Positions 23,687 to 32,475 of a DNA stretch of 52,662 nucleotides are shown here, piece after piece (the first letter of the stretch is position 1; every line of letters begins with the position of its first letter). Below the pieces are notes generated by a model. The model was not told the origin of the DNA. It saw nothing but the letters and a program-made list of their open reading frames with translations, and ran no database searches. The position numbers and the translations under genes are program-made. Source of the DNA: Paracoccus limosus (lineage in GTDB: Bacteria > Pseudomonadota > Alphaproteobacteria > Rhodobacterales > Rhodobacteraceae); NCBI RefSeq assembly GCF_009711185.1, contig NZ_WMIF01000025.1, positions 1-52,662 of the forward strand, in the 5' to 3' direction.

Positions 23687-24871
23687 ATGCCGGACCACAC
23701 GCTTGCGCCGCTGGACGAGACGATCACCATCGACCAGCTTACGACCGCGCCCTATCCGATCTACAAGCGCCTGCGCGCCGAAGCGCCCGTGACGCGGGTG
23801 AAATCGGTCGGCCGCACGTTTCTGACCAGATACGCCGATTGCAAATACGTCAAGGATACGCCGGCGCTGTTTTCCTCGAACGATCCGAACACGCCGATGA
23901 AAAAGGCCTTTCAGGCCCATACCCTGATGCGCAAGGACGGCCCCGAACATATGGCCGAACGCATGGCCATGGCCTCGTCGCTGATGCCCAAGACCATACA
24001 GGATGTCTGGCAGCCGCTCTATCGCCAACTGGCCGGCGATTATCTGGACCGGCTGCCGAAAGGCGAGATCGTCGATCTGCACAAGGATCTGTCGGCGCCG
24101 ATCGCGGCCCGGATCCTGGCCCATATCCTCGGGATCCCCGAGGCCACGGACGAAGAGATGATCTTCTGGTCGCAGGCCCTGATCGACGGCGCCGGCAATT
24201 TCGGCTGGCAGCCCGAACCCTTTGTCATCTCGGACCATGCCAATCTGGAAATGAACGCGCTGCTGGAAGATGCCGTCAAGCGGGTGCGGGCCGAGCCCGA
24301 CCCTTCGGCGCTGTCGGTCATGGTCAATGCCGAAAATCCGATCCCGATGAGCCAGATCATCGCCAATATCAAGATCGCCATCGGCGGCGGCATCAACGAG
24401 CCGCGCGACGCGCTCTCGACCATTGTCTACGGCTTGCTGACCGAACCCGAGCAGCTTGAAGAACTGAAACGCAGCCAGAAATGGGGCCCGGCCTTCGAGG
24501 AAGGCGTGCGCTGGGTCGCGCCGATCCAGGCCTCGTCCCGGCTGGTCCTTGAGGATGTCGAGATCGGCGGGTTCCACATCCCCAGGGGCGACACGGTGAT
24601 GACCATTCAGGCCTCGGCCAATCATGATGAGGACGTCTTTGACCATCCCGAGAAATTCGACGTGTTCAGGGCCAAGAACCCGCATCTGTCCTTTGGCTCG
24701 GGGCCGCATCACTGCGCGGGCACCCATGTCGCGCGCCGCACCGTCGGTGCCGTCATGCTGGAGATGCTGTTCGACCGTTTCCCCGACATCACCCTGCCCG
24801 ACCCGGAGATCGTGCAATGGCGCGGCTTCGGCTTTCGCGGCCCGATCAACCTGCCCGTCAAACTGGGCTGA
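23687..24871 (+). CDS. Cytochrome P450 monooxygenase with atypical I-helix
   Basis: The 394-residue soluble class-I P450 has the haem-binding loop FGSGPHHCAGTHVARR with C343 as axial ligand, and the ExxR pair E272/R275. The I-helix, where most P450s have A/G-G-x-D/E-T, reads GGGINEPRD (233-241), so Pro replaces the conserved oxygen-activating Thr. GGAGG precedes the ATG by several bases. A putidaredoxin-type ferredoxin and its reductase follow at once, forming a complete three-component system as in CYP101 or CYP199A. Next to ferulate genes and a VanR-like regulator, O-demethylation of vanillate, guaiacol or another methoxyaromatic is a reasonable inference; the substrate cannot be read from sequence. 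Confidence 0.92.
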   Translation: MPDHTLAPLDETITIDQLTTAPYPIYKRLRAEAPVTRVKSVGRTFLTRYADCKYVKDTPALFSSNDPNTPMKKAFQAHTLMRKDGPEHMAERMAMASSLMPKTIQDVWQPLYRQLAGDYLDRLPKGEIVDLHKDLSAPIAARILAHILGIPEATDEEMIFWSQALIDGAGNFGWQPEPFVISDHANLEMNALLEDAVKRVRAEPDPSALSVMVNAENPIPMSQIIANIKIAIGGGINEPRDALSTIVYGLLTEPEQLEELKRSQKWGPAFEEGVRWVAPIQASSRLVLEDVEIGGFHIPRGDTVMTIQASANHDEDVFDHPEKFDVFRAKNPHLSFGSGPHHCAGTHVARRTVGAVMLEMLFDRFPDITLPDPEIVQWRGFGFRGPINLPVKLG

Positions 24872-24898
24872 CCCCAGCATCACGCAAGGAGAACCCTT

Positions 24899-25219
24899 AT
24901 GAAAATCACCTTCATCGCCGCCGATGGCACCACGACCGAGGTCGAGGCCAAAGAAGGCGACAGCGTCATGCACACCGCCGTGCAGAACGATGTGGACGGC
25001 ATCATCGGCGAATGTGGCGGCTCGATGATGTGCGCGACCTGCCATTGCTATGTCGATGAGGCATGGGCGGCGGCGGTCGGCGGGCAAGAGGACGGCGAAA
25101 GCGACCTTCTGGACTGCGCCGCATCCGAGGTGAAGCCCACCAGCCGCCTGTCCTGCCAGATCAGACTGCGCCGCGAATTGGACGGGCTGGTCATCCACCT
25201 GCCGGAATCGCAATTATAG
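24899..25219 (+). CDS. [2Fe-2S] ferredoxin, putidaredoxin type
   Basis: The 106-residue protein carries one adrenodoxin/putidaredoxin-type cluster site: C39, C45, C48 and C86, the same positions as in putidaredoxin itself. The C-terminal region PTSRLSCQIRL is typical. It would pass electrons from the reductase encoded next to the P450 encoded before. AAGGAGAA precedes the ATG. There are further Cys residues at 50 and 73 that are not cluster ligands in the family. Confidence 0.93.
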   Translation: MKITFIAADGTTTEVEAKEGDSVMHTAVQNDVDGIIGECGGSMMCATCHCYVDEAWAAAVGGQEDGESDLLDCAASEVKPTSRLSCQIRLRRELDGLVIHLPESQL

Positions 25220-25228
25220 GACGCCGCC

Positions 25229-26440
25229 ATGGATCGCATCATCATCATCGGCACAGGTCAGGGCGGCCTGCAGATGGCCGCCAGCCTGCGGCAAGAGGGG
25301 TTTTCGGGCGAGATCCTGATGCTGGGCGAGGAACCCGGCCTGCCCTATCAGCGCCCGCCGCTCTCCAAGGCCTATATGGCGAATGGCGATGCCGGCGCGC
25401 TGGTGCTGAAACCGGCCAGCTTTTACGAACGCGCGGCGATCACGCTGCGCGACGGGGTGCGGGTGACGGCAATCGACCGCGCCACGCGCGAGGCGATCTG
25501 CGCCGACGACACCCGGCATGTCTATGATCATCTGGTGATCGCGACCGGGGCGCGCAACATGCGCCCGCCGATCCCCGGCCTGCAGGCGCCGGGCGTGCAT
25601 GAGCTTCGCACCCTGACCGATGCCGCGGCCATCCGCGCGGCGCTGGCCGCCACGCGCCACGCCATCGTGGTCGGCGGCGGCTTCATCGGGCTTGAATTCG
25701 CGGCCATGGCCCGCGCCGCCGGCATCGCGGTCACGGTGATCGAGGCCGCGCCGCGCCTGATGTCGCGCGCCCTGTCCCCGCCGATGTCGGCGCATTTTCT
25801 GAAGCTGCACCGCGACATGGGCACCGAGGTCTTGCTGGACGCCAAGGCCGCGCGGGTGCTGGTGGATGGCGACGGGCATGTCTCGGGGGTGGAACTGGCC
25901 GATGGCCGGCAGGTCGCGGGCGACATGGCGCTGATCGCGACGGGCGTGCGGCCCAATATCGAACTGGCCGAGGCGGCGGGGCTGGTCTGTCAGAATGGCA
26001 TCCTGGTCGATGGCACGCTTGCGACCAGCGACCCGGCGATCTCGGCGCTTGGCGATGTCGCGGCCTTTCCGGGGCCACTGGGCCAGTCTATCCGGCTTGA
26101 ATCGGTGCAGGCGGCCGTCGATCACGCCCGCCATATCGCGAAACGGCTGCTGAAAGCAGAGATCGCGCCCTATGCCGCCGTGCCGTGGTTCTGGTCGGAT
26201 CAGGGCAAATACAAGCTTCAGATCGCCGGCCTGCTGACCGAAGCCGATGAGATCATCCCCCTTGCCCCGCCCGATGGCGAGCCCGCAACCCTGCTGTTCC
26301 GCCATGGCCGGCTGGCGGCGGTCGAGACGATCAACGCCCCCGGCATCCACATGGCCGCGCGACGCCTGATCGGCTGCGATATCCAGACATTGCGGGCCCA
26401 TGACTTCGACCTGAAGGCCGCGATCAAGGCCCATGCCTGA
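25229..26440 (+). CDS. NAD(P)H-dependent ferredoxin reductase for the P450 system
   Basis: The 403-residue flavoprotein resembles putidaredoxin reductase. FAD-binding GTGQGG lies at residues 8-13, the LPYQRPPLSKAYM segment follows near 42, the NAD(P)-binding motif VVGGGFIGLEFA near 148, and the second FAD site with ALGDVAAFP near 272. It completes the P450 electron chain and is encoded nine bases after the ferredoxin. It is the last gene of the plus-strand run that starts with the GntR regulator. Confidence 0.92.
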   Translation: MDRIIIIGTGQGGLQMAASLRQEGFSGEILMLGEEPGLPYQRPPLSKAYMANGDAGALVLKPASFYERAAITLRDGVRVTAIDRATREAICADDTRHVYDHLVIATGARNMRPPIPGLQAPGVHELRTLTDAAAIRAALAATRHAIVVGGGFIGLEFAAMARAAGIAVTVIEAAPRLMSRALSPPMSAHFLKLHRDMGTEVLLDAKAARVLVDGDGHVSGVELADGRQVAGDMALIATGVRPNIELAEAAGLVCQNGILVDGTLATSDPAISALGDVAAFPGPLGQSIRLESVQAAVDHARHIAKRLLKAEIAPYAAVPWFWSDQGKYKLQIAGLLTEADEIIPLAPPDGEPATLLFRHGRLAAVETINAPGIHMAARRLIGCDIQTLRAHDFDLKAAIKAHA

Positions 26441-26492
26441 CGACCGGATCCAAACTCGCAACTTGGGCGTAGCCGCGGTTCTGCGGCCCGTT

Positions 26493-26527
26493 CATCGCCG
26501 GGGGGGGCGCCCGCCTTCTCGGCGATG
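26493..26527. terminator. Hairpin between the convergent P450 and Dsz-like operons
   Basis: CATCGCCG (26493-26500) and CGGCGATG (26520-26527) form a perfect stem around a very GC-rich loop. A second small inverted repeat GCCGC/GCGGC lies just upstream. They sit in the 229-bp gap between converging operons and could end transcription from both sides. Confidence 0.55.
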
Positions 26528-26669
26528 CACAGGTCCAGAGCGTCAAAAGCACGACCCCAGGACCAGCCACAACCTGACGCCGTCAGAAGACCGCGACAGA
26601 TCCGATCGGCGCCGCAGAGCGCCCCGGACATCGCCCGGTCTGGCATCAGAATTGCCGCTTAATGCCTCT

Positions 26670-27716
26670 TCACCCCTCCTCGGCATAAGCGATAGCGCGA
26701 GCAAGCGGCTCTGGCGCGATCAGATCGTCCAACGACAGTGTGCCTTCAAGGAACCCCTGACGCGACAAGAAATCGATCTGCCGTTCCAACGCAGTGATCT
26801 GGCTGGCCTCCAGACCGGGGACCAGACGTTCCTCGATATCCGAACCCCAGCCGGATTCGACCAGATCCTCGGGTAGCCCGGTTTCGATGCCGATGATGCG
26901 GCGGGCCTCGGCGCGGTGGCCTTGCGCCCAATGCGCGGACTCCACCACATGCCGCACCAGCAGATCGACCAGTTCGGGGCGCTCTTCGTAAAGGTCGGCC
27001 GTGGTGGTCAGCAGCGCCGGAGTGGAGTTCGACACCCGTTTCAGCACATCCACCGGGCGCGACAGATCCACCACCCTTTCGGCACCGGTGAACCCGGCAG
27101 TCAAGGTCGCGATAGAGCCTGCGGAATAGATCAGATCGACCCTGCCTGCCAGCAAGGCGGCTGCCTCTTCGCGCTGATGGCCCAGCATGAAGCTGGAATC
27201 CCACAGCGTTTTGGCCGCATCGGTGCTGTCGGTCGCGCGTGACACATATGTTCGTTCAATGATCACATCGACCCAGTTGATGTCATCCTCGGTCAGATTG
27301 GCCTGAGCCAGCGCATGCGAGACGCCGTGCCGGACCGAGGCCTGCCAGAAATCCACCGGATCATGGATCTGGCGCGGCAGCGAAATCCGCTTGCCCCTGA
27401 TATCGCTGGCCGAGGTGATCCCCGAGCCGGGCAAGGCGTAAAGCCCCTCGCCCTGGCTGGAACAGGTCAAACCAAGGATCTTGATGCGCTTGCCGCGCGA
27501 GGCCGAGACCAGCGGCGGCGTATTGCCACCCTGACGCACGAACCAGGGCTGGCTTTGCACGAAATGCGACTGGCGCACGGCGGGGTCGGTGCTGGTGGCC
27601 AGCGATTGCAGGCTGACGCCGTGTTTTGCCAGATCGGCGGTCAGATGGCCGCGCGCGCTGGCGATGCTCAGCGCATTTGGGATCGGACAGCGGGTGGTCC
27701 AGATCGTCCGGGTCAT
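26670..27716 (-). CDS. DszB-like sulfinate desulfinase
   Basis: DszB removes sulfite from 2'-hydroxybiphenyl-2-sulfinate, the last step of the 4S pathway. This 348-residue protein has the same periplasmic-binding-protein-like fold but no signal peptide, so it is cytoplasmic. The three DszB catalytic residues can be placed: C10 in TRCPIPNAL (DszB Cys27), H51 and R61 in a SHFVQSQPWFVRQGG segment (DszB His60 and Arg70, same ten-residue spacing). The C-terminal pattern ERPELVDLLVRHVVESAHWA and IEERLVPGLE also follows DszB. The start at 27716 has AAGGA upstream. It closes an operon that holds DszA- and DszC-like genes. The alternative, a sulfonate-binding protein, is unlikely without a signal peptide. 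Confidence 0.82.
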   Translation of the reverse strand: MTRTIWTTRCPIPNALSIASARGHLTADLAKHGVSLQSLATSTDPAVRQSHFVQSQPWFVRQGGNTPPLVSASRGKRIKILGLTCSSQGEGLYALPGSGITSASDIRGKRISLPRQIHDPVDFWQASVRHGVSHALAQANLTEDDINWVDVIIERTYVSRATDSTDAAKTLWDSSFMLGHQREEAAALLAGRVDLIYSAGSIATLTAGFTGAERVVDLSRPVDVLKRVSNSTPALLTTTADLYEERPELVDLLVRHVVESAHWAQGHRAEARRIIGIETGLPEDLVESGWGSDIEERLVPGLEASQITALERQIDFLSRQGFLEGTLSLDDLIAPEPLARAIAYAEEG

Positions 27717-27742
27717 GGTGGTCCTTTCAGGCACAATTCGGG

Positions 27743-29038
27743 TCAGGCGGCAAAACGCGCGCGCAGGGTGGATTCGGCATAGTCGCGACGGAACAGACCG
27801 CGACGCTGCAATTCGGGGATCAGCAGGTCGCAGATCGCCTCGAACCCCCATGGGTAGCTGGGGGCCGATATGTTGAAGCCATCGGCTGCGCCGGTGGTGA
27901 ACCAATGCTCCATCTCGTCGGCGACCTGTGCGGGGGTGCCGACAACGGCCGCGGTGTGGTTCAGCCCGTTCAGCCGCCGGATCGCCTCGCCCAGCGTGAT
28001 GCCCGGCGTGTCGAGCAGCTGTTTCAGCATCAGGAACCGCCCCTTGCGCGAATTCACGCTTTCCACCGCCGGGAAGGGGGGCAGAGGATCGGTGTCGCGC
28101 AAACCGTCGATGTTCAGCCCCAGGGAATGGCGCAGCACATCCAGCTGATAGTCGCGCGGGATCAGCGCATCGAGCTGGTCCTTCTTTTCGCGCGCCTCGG
28201 CTTCGGTGGCAGCGACAATCGGGATCAGGCCGGGCAGAACCTTCAGGCTGGCCGGGTCGCGGCCAAAGCCTTCGGCCTCGGCCTTGATCCAGGCGTAAAA
28301 GGCGCGCGATCCGGCCAGATCGGCCTGATTGGTGAAAACCGCATCGACATTTCTGGCGGCAAAGGCGGTGCCATCACTCGACGATCCCGCCTGCACCAAG
28401 AGCGGGCGACCCTGCGGCGGACGTGGCAGGATTGCGGGCCCCTTCACACGGAACCATTCGCCCGCATGGTGGATCTCGCGCACGAATTCGGGATCGGCGA
28501 TCACGCCCCTTGCCGCGCTTTTCTCGAAGGCGTCGGCATCCCAGCTGTCCCAGAGCTTCTGGGTCACCTCAAGGAATTCCGCCGCGCGGGCATAGCGCAG
28601 CTCATGCGCAAGAATGCGGTCCTGTCCAAAGTTCTGCGCCTCGGCATCGCCCGAAGAGGTGACGATGTTCCAGCCCGCGCGCCCCTTGCTCAGATGATCC
28701 AGCGTGGCCAATTGGCGCGCGGTCACGAAAGGCTCGGTGAAGGTGGTCGAGACGGTCGAGATCAGCCCGATCTGCCGCGTGACCATCGCCAAGGCCGACT
28801 GCAGCGCGGTGGTGTCCAGCCCAAAGAAGGTGGTGCGGCGGATGTCCTCCAGAAATCCGGAGGCGCTGGCGGTGAAGATCGCATCGAACCGCGCGGCCTC
28901 GGCCCGTTGGGCGAAACGGATATGATAATCCGGGTCCACCGTGTCATAGGGGTTCACCCCCGGCAGGCGGCCAGCACCCATATGTCCGCCAAAGGCGCGC
29001 AGGAAGATGTTGAGATGCATCTGGCGAGGGTTGCTCAT
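27743..29038 (-). CDS. FMN-dependent monooxygenase, DszA/NtaA family (first paralogue)
   Basis: The 431-residue protein belongs to the NtaA/SnaA/DszA branch of luciferase-like monooxygenases, which use reduced FMN and oxygen. Family features are the start QMHLNIFLRAFGGH, RAGWNIVTSSGDAEAQNFG (flavin and substrate region near 135-153), and QAGSSSDGTAFAARNVDAVF near 225. DszA cleaves the C-S bond of dibenzothiophene sulfone to a sulfinate. Lying directly before the DszB-like gene, this enzyme could provide the sulfinate. Its start overlaps the stop of the other paralogue as ATGA. No flavin reductase is encoded nearby, so reduced FMN must come from elsewhere. Confidence 0.88.
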   Translation of the reverse strand: MSNPRQMHLNIFLRAFGGHMGAGRLPGVNPYDTVDPDYHIRFAQRAEAARFDAIFTASASGFLEDIRRTTFFGLDTTALQSALAMVTRQIGLISTVSTTFTEPFVTARQLATLDHLSKGRAGWNIVTSSGDAEAQNFGQDRILAHELRYARAAEFLEVTQKLWDSWDADAFEKSAARGVIADPEFVREIHHAGEWFRVKGPAILPRPPQGRPLLVQAGSSSDGTAFAARNVDAVFTNQADLAGSRAFYAWIKAEAEGFGRDPASLKVLPGLIPIVAATEAEAREKKDQLDALIPRDYQLDVLRHSLGLNIDGLRDTDPLPPFPAVESVNSRKGRFLMLKQLLDTPGITLGEAIRRLNGLNHTAAVVGTPAQVADEMEHWFTTGAADGFNISAPSYPWGFEAICDLLIPELQRRGLFRRDYAESTLRARFAA

Positions 29039-30372
29039 TGTGCCGCCTCCAGCACCGGCAGGCTGGCGGACGGTGGCGTGGTGCCAAAGCGTGCGCGCAG
29101 GGTGCCCTCGGCATAGTCCCGGCGGAAGCTGCCCCGGCGTTGCAGTTCCGGCACCAGAAGCTCGGTAAAATCATCGAACCCGCCCGAGAAATGCGAGGGG
29201 TTGACGTTGAACCCGTCGCAGGCCCCTGCCTGCACCCATTCCTCCATCATATCGGCCAGTTCCGCAGGCGTGCCGCGCACGATCTTGCGCCCCGATGGCG
29301 CGACCCATTCGATCAGTTGCCGCACCGTGGGACGGTTTTGATGAATGTAATCCGCCACTCGCTGGTAATGGCCGCGATGGCCGTTGATCTGGTCAAGCGA
29401 GGGGAAGGCCGGGATCGGTGCGTCATCCGGCAACCCGGACAGATCGATCTTCAACAGCTCGCGGATGCGTTCCAGTCCGGTTTCGGGGTGGATATGGCTG
29501 TTGAGGTAGTCCTCTTTGGCGCGCGCCTCGGCCTCGGTCCGGCCGATGACCGGGATCAGGTTCGGCAGGATCTTGACCGCATCGGGGGCGCGGCCAATCC
29601 GCAGCAGCCGCTCGCGGATATTGGCGGCATAGGCCTGCCCTTCTGGCAGCGAGATCGCGCCGGCATAGATCAATTCCGACCAGCGGGCGGCGAAATCCAG
29701 ACCCGCCTCGGAGGCGCCCGCCTGCGACAGCACCGGGTAATGCTGGGGTGATGCGGGCAGGATCGCCGGTCCCTTGACCTTGAACCACGGCCCCCGGTGG
29801 TCGATGGCGCGGACGCTGTCAGAGGCGACCATCCAGCCCTGTTCCTTGCCGCGCAGAAGCGCATCGGCATCATAGCTGTCCCAAAGCTGGAAGGTCACCT
29901 CCAGAAACTCACGCGCCCGATCATAGCGCGCGGCGTGATCGGGCAGCCGGTCAAGGCCAAAGTTCTGCGCCTCGTTCTCGCTGGTCGAGGTGACGATATT
30001 CCAGCCCGCGCGACCCTGGCTGATATGGTCCAGCGTCGCGAATTGCCGCGCCGCCTGCCAGGGCTCGTTGAAGGTGGTCGACAGGGTCGAGATCAACCCG
30101 ATGCGGCTGGTCACGCCGGCCAGCGCCGCCAGCATCAGCAGCATGTCCATCCCGATCAGCGGGTTCATCTTTGGCTGCTGCACATGGCCCACCGCCCCCG
30201 CCATGAAGATGGCATCCAGCCGCGCGGCTTCGGCCTTGCGGGCGATGTTTTGCCAATAGGTGATGTCGGTCACCCGCCGCCGGTCGGTCTCCGGCAGCCA
30301 TGGCCCGGCGGGATGGCCGCCGAAATTGTTCAGAAACAGGTTCAGGTGCATCTGTTTGCGCGGGCTGGGCAT
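29035..30372 (-). CDS. FMN-dependent monooxygenase, DszA/NtaA family (second paralogue)
   Basis: The 445-residue protein has the same architecture as its neighbour: QMHLNLFLNNFGGHPAG at the start, RAGWNIVTSTSENEAQNFG near 135-155, QAGASEAGLDFAARWSELI near 230, and a shared C-terminal pattern LVPELQRRGSFRRDYAEGTL. The two probably arose by an old duplication, as they differ throughout. They may act on successive intermediates or form a mixed pair. The gene follows the DszC-like gene by 12 bp and is coupled by ATGA overlap to the next one. Confidence 0.88.
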   Translation of the reverse strand: MPSPRKQMHLNLFLNNFGGHPAGPWLPETDRRRVTDITYWQNIARKAEAARLDAIFMAGAVGHVQQPKMNPLIGMDMLLMLAALAGVTSRIGLISTLSTTFNEPWQAARQFATLDHISQGRAGWNIVTSTSENEAQNFGLDRLPDHAARYDRAREFLEVTFQLWDSYDADALLRGKEQGWMVASDSVRAIDHRGPWFKVKGPAILPASPQHYPVLSQAGASEAGLDFAARWSELIYAGAISLPEGQAYAANIRERLLRIGRAPDAVKILPNLIPVIGRTEAEARAKEDYLNSHIHPETGLERIRELLKIDLSGLPDDAPIPAFPSLDQINGHRGHYQRVADYIHQNRPTVRQLIEWVAPSGRKIVRGTPAELADMMEEWVQAGACDGFNVNPSHFSGGFDDFTELLVPELQRRGSFRRDYAEGTLRARFGTTPPSASLPVLEAAQ

Positions 30373-30384
30373 GGGCGCGATCCT

Positions 30385-31491
30385 TCAACCCGCCGCCAGC
30401 TGGCTGCCCAGCATTTCAGCCATGAGATGGTTCGCAGGCCCCATCAGCGCGATACCGCGCGCGTCGCGCCACAGCCGCTCGATCTCGGCGCCGCGAGTGT
30501 AGGAGAAGCTGCCGATCTGTTGCTGCACCTCGCGGCAGATCACCTCGGCGGTTTCGGAGGCAAATATCTTGGCCTCGCTCACGATGGCGGGCAGTTCCTG
30601 CGCCGGAGCATCGCCGCGCGCGGCAAGGGTCACAAAAGCGGCAATGGCATGGATCCTGGTGTCAAGCTCGGTCAGTTTGACCCGGATGGCGGAACTGCTC
30701 TCAAGGCCGCGGGCCTTTACATGCGCCTTGAAAAGCGCAAAGGCCGCGCGCGAGATGCCAAGCGCCACCGCCCCCAGCGATTGCCCGCTGCGCCACAGAT
30801 TGCCCTTGATCGCGCCCGCGCCGCCGACCGCACCGAATACCGCCGTCTCGGGCACATGCGCGCCTTTCAGCTCGATCCAGCCGGTCGACGATCCGCGCAT
30901 CCCTGACAGGCTGTAGCCGATCTGTTCAGGAATATGGATATGTTCGCGCTGCAACAGGAAAAAGGTCTGGCTGGGCGTGGCGGGGACGACATTTCCGGCC
31001 TCGCGCACCTCGGCGGGCAAAAGATACAGATCGGCCAGCCCCGCCCCGGTCGTATAGGTCTTCAGGCCGGTCAGCACGTAGCCGCCGGCCGGATGGGGTT
31101 CGGCAATCGTGGGACGGTTTGCCCCCGATTCCGACCATGCCGCAGCCGCAAGGAACTCACCGCTGGCCAGACGCCGCAGATAGGCCGCCTTCTGCGCCTC
31201 GGACCCCCAGCGCAGCAGATTGTCGATCACCAGCAGATGCTGGAAATAGATGATCCCGATCGAGGCATCGGCCCGGCCGATCTGTTCCAGCAGGTGGCGA
31301 ATGGCCTCGGGGCTTTGGCCCTGACCGCCCAATTCCACCGGCAGGCTTGCATTCAGCACGCCGCTTTCCCGCAGTGCGGTGATCGAGGCGGGATCGGTCA
31401 CGCCGGTTTCGTCCGAGCGCGGGGCAATGCGGGCCAGGGTCTCAAGCAGGGTGGCCAGCGGCTGGTCTGCGTTGGTGTCGGTCTGGGTCAC
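30385..31491 (-). CDS. DszC/SfnB-like flavin monooxygenase of acyl-CoA dehydrogenase fold
   Basis: The 368-residue protein has the acyl-CoA dehydrogenase fold: N-terminal helices, a beta domain starting AAAWSESGANRPT near 115, and a C-terminal helical bundle ending with RGAEIERLWRDARGIALMGP. In organosulfur clusters such proteins act as flavin-dependent S- or C-oxygenases (DszC, SfnB) rather than dehydrogenases, and here it sits with DszA and DszB homologues. It lacks the C-terminal HDP...Y...VG motif seen in the SfnB-like protein at 48.3 kb, so it is a distinct subgroup. I infer sulfoxidation of the imported substrate; a dehydrogenase is the alternative. Confidence 0.78.
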   Translation of the reverse strand: MTQTDTNADQPLATLLETLARIAPRSDETGVTDPASITALRESGVLNASLPVELGGQGQSPEAIRHLLEQIGRADASIGIIYFQHLLVIDNLLRWGSEAQKAAYLRRLASGEFLAAAAWSESGANRPTIAEPHPAGGYVLTGLKTYTTGAGLADLYLLPAEVREAGNVVPATPSQTFFLLQREHIHIPEQIGYSLSGMRGSSTGWIELKGAHVPETAVFGAVGGAGAIKGNLWRSGQSLGAVALGISRAAFALFKAHVKARGLESSSAIRVKLTELDTRIHAIAAFVTLAARGDAPAQELPAIVSEAKIFASETAEVICREVQQQIGSFSYTRGAEIERLWRDARGIALMGPANHLMAEMLGSQLAAG

Positions 31492-31515
31492 GGGATCGGA
31501 TCTTTCTTTGCTGGA

Positions 31516-32475
31516 TCAGGAGATATTGTGGCAGGCAACCAGACGGCCATCGGCCTCGCGGGGCTGGGGCCGGTCGGTTGCGCAAAGGGCGCGGGCCTCG
31601 GGGCAGCGACTGCGAAAGATGCAGCCCCGCGGCACGCCGGCTTTCGGAACCTCGCCCTGCAGGATCACCCGTTCCCTGCGGCGGGCGTTCAATGAGGGCG
31701 CCGCGTCGATCAGCGCCCGGGTGTAGGGATGCAGGGGCCGGGCAAAGACATCGCGGCTGGTGCCGATCTCGACCAACTGGCCCAGATACATCACACCGAC
31801 CCGGTCGCTGATATGGCGCACCACATTCAGATTGTGCGAGATGAACAGATAGGTCAGCCCCAGCCGGTCCTGCAGATCCTGCATCAGGTTGATCACCTGC
31901 GCCTGGATCGACACGTCAAGCGCCGAGACGGCCTCGTCCGCCACGATGAATTTCGGCGACAAAGCCAGCGCGCGGGCGATGCCGATGCGCTGACGCTGGC
32001 CGCCCGAAAACTCATGCGGATACCGGCTCAAGGCGCTGGCCGGCAGGCCCACGGCATCCAGAAGCTCGGCCACCTTTTCCCGGCGGGCAGGCCCGCGCGC
32101 GATGCCGTGGATGTCCAGCGGCTCTGCGATCAGATCGGCCACCCGCATCCGCGGGTCGAGCGAGGAATAAGGATCCTGAAAGATCATCTGCATCTCGCGG
32201 CGCAGATCACGCATCTGCGCGGCAGGCAGGGCAGTCAGATCCTGATGGCGATAGCGCACCTGCCCGGCGGTCGGGCGCACCAGTTGCAGAATCGCCCGCC
32301 CGGTGGTGGATTTTCCGCAGCCGCTTTCGCCGACCAGACCCAGCGTCTCGCCGGCGTGGATGTCAAAGCTGATGCCGTCGATGGCGCGGGTGGGGGCCGG
32401 GCGGGGCCCGAACAGCCGACGGCGGCCGGGGTAGTGCTTGACCAACCCCTTGATCCGCAACAGGGGTTCGGTCAT
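31516..32475 (-). CDS. Dipeptide/nickel-type ABC importer ATPase, DppF/OppF family
   Basis: The 319-residue ATPase has Walker [10 protein letters not shown] near residue 52, Q-loop [12 protein letters not shown], signature [15 protein letters not shown], Walker B with [11 protein letters not shown], and the switch His in [10 protein letters not shown]-terminal oligopeptide-family extension with the Cys-containing segment [11 protein letters not shown] is present, which in relatives can bind an iron-sulfur cluster. The ATG at 32475 overlaps the partner ATPase stop as ATGA. It powers import through the two permeases encoded upstream. Confidence 0.9.
   Translation of the reverse strand: MTEPLLRIKGLVKHYPGRRRLFGPRPAPTRAIDGISFDIHAGETLGLVGESGCGKSTTGRAILQLVRPTAGQVRYRHQDLTALPAAQMRDLRREMQMIFQDPYSSLDPRMRVADLIAEPLDIHGIARGPARREKVAELLDAVGLPASALSRYPHEFSGGQRQRIGIARALALSPKFIVADEAVSALDVSIQAQVINLMQDLQDRLGLTYLFISHNLNVVRHISDRVGVMYLGQLVEIGTSRDVFARPLHPYTRALIDAAPSLNARRRERVILQGEVPKAGVPRGCIFRSRCPEARALCATDRPQPREADGRLVACHNIS

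Noticed and set aside
26670..27716. Reading the DszB-like protein as a taurine/sulfonate ABC binding protein
   Set aside because: There is no signal peptide, the catalytic Cys, His and Arg are all present at DszB spacing, and the gene is in an operon that already has another type of binding protein.
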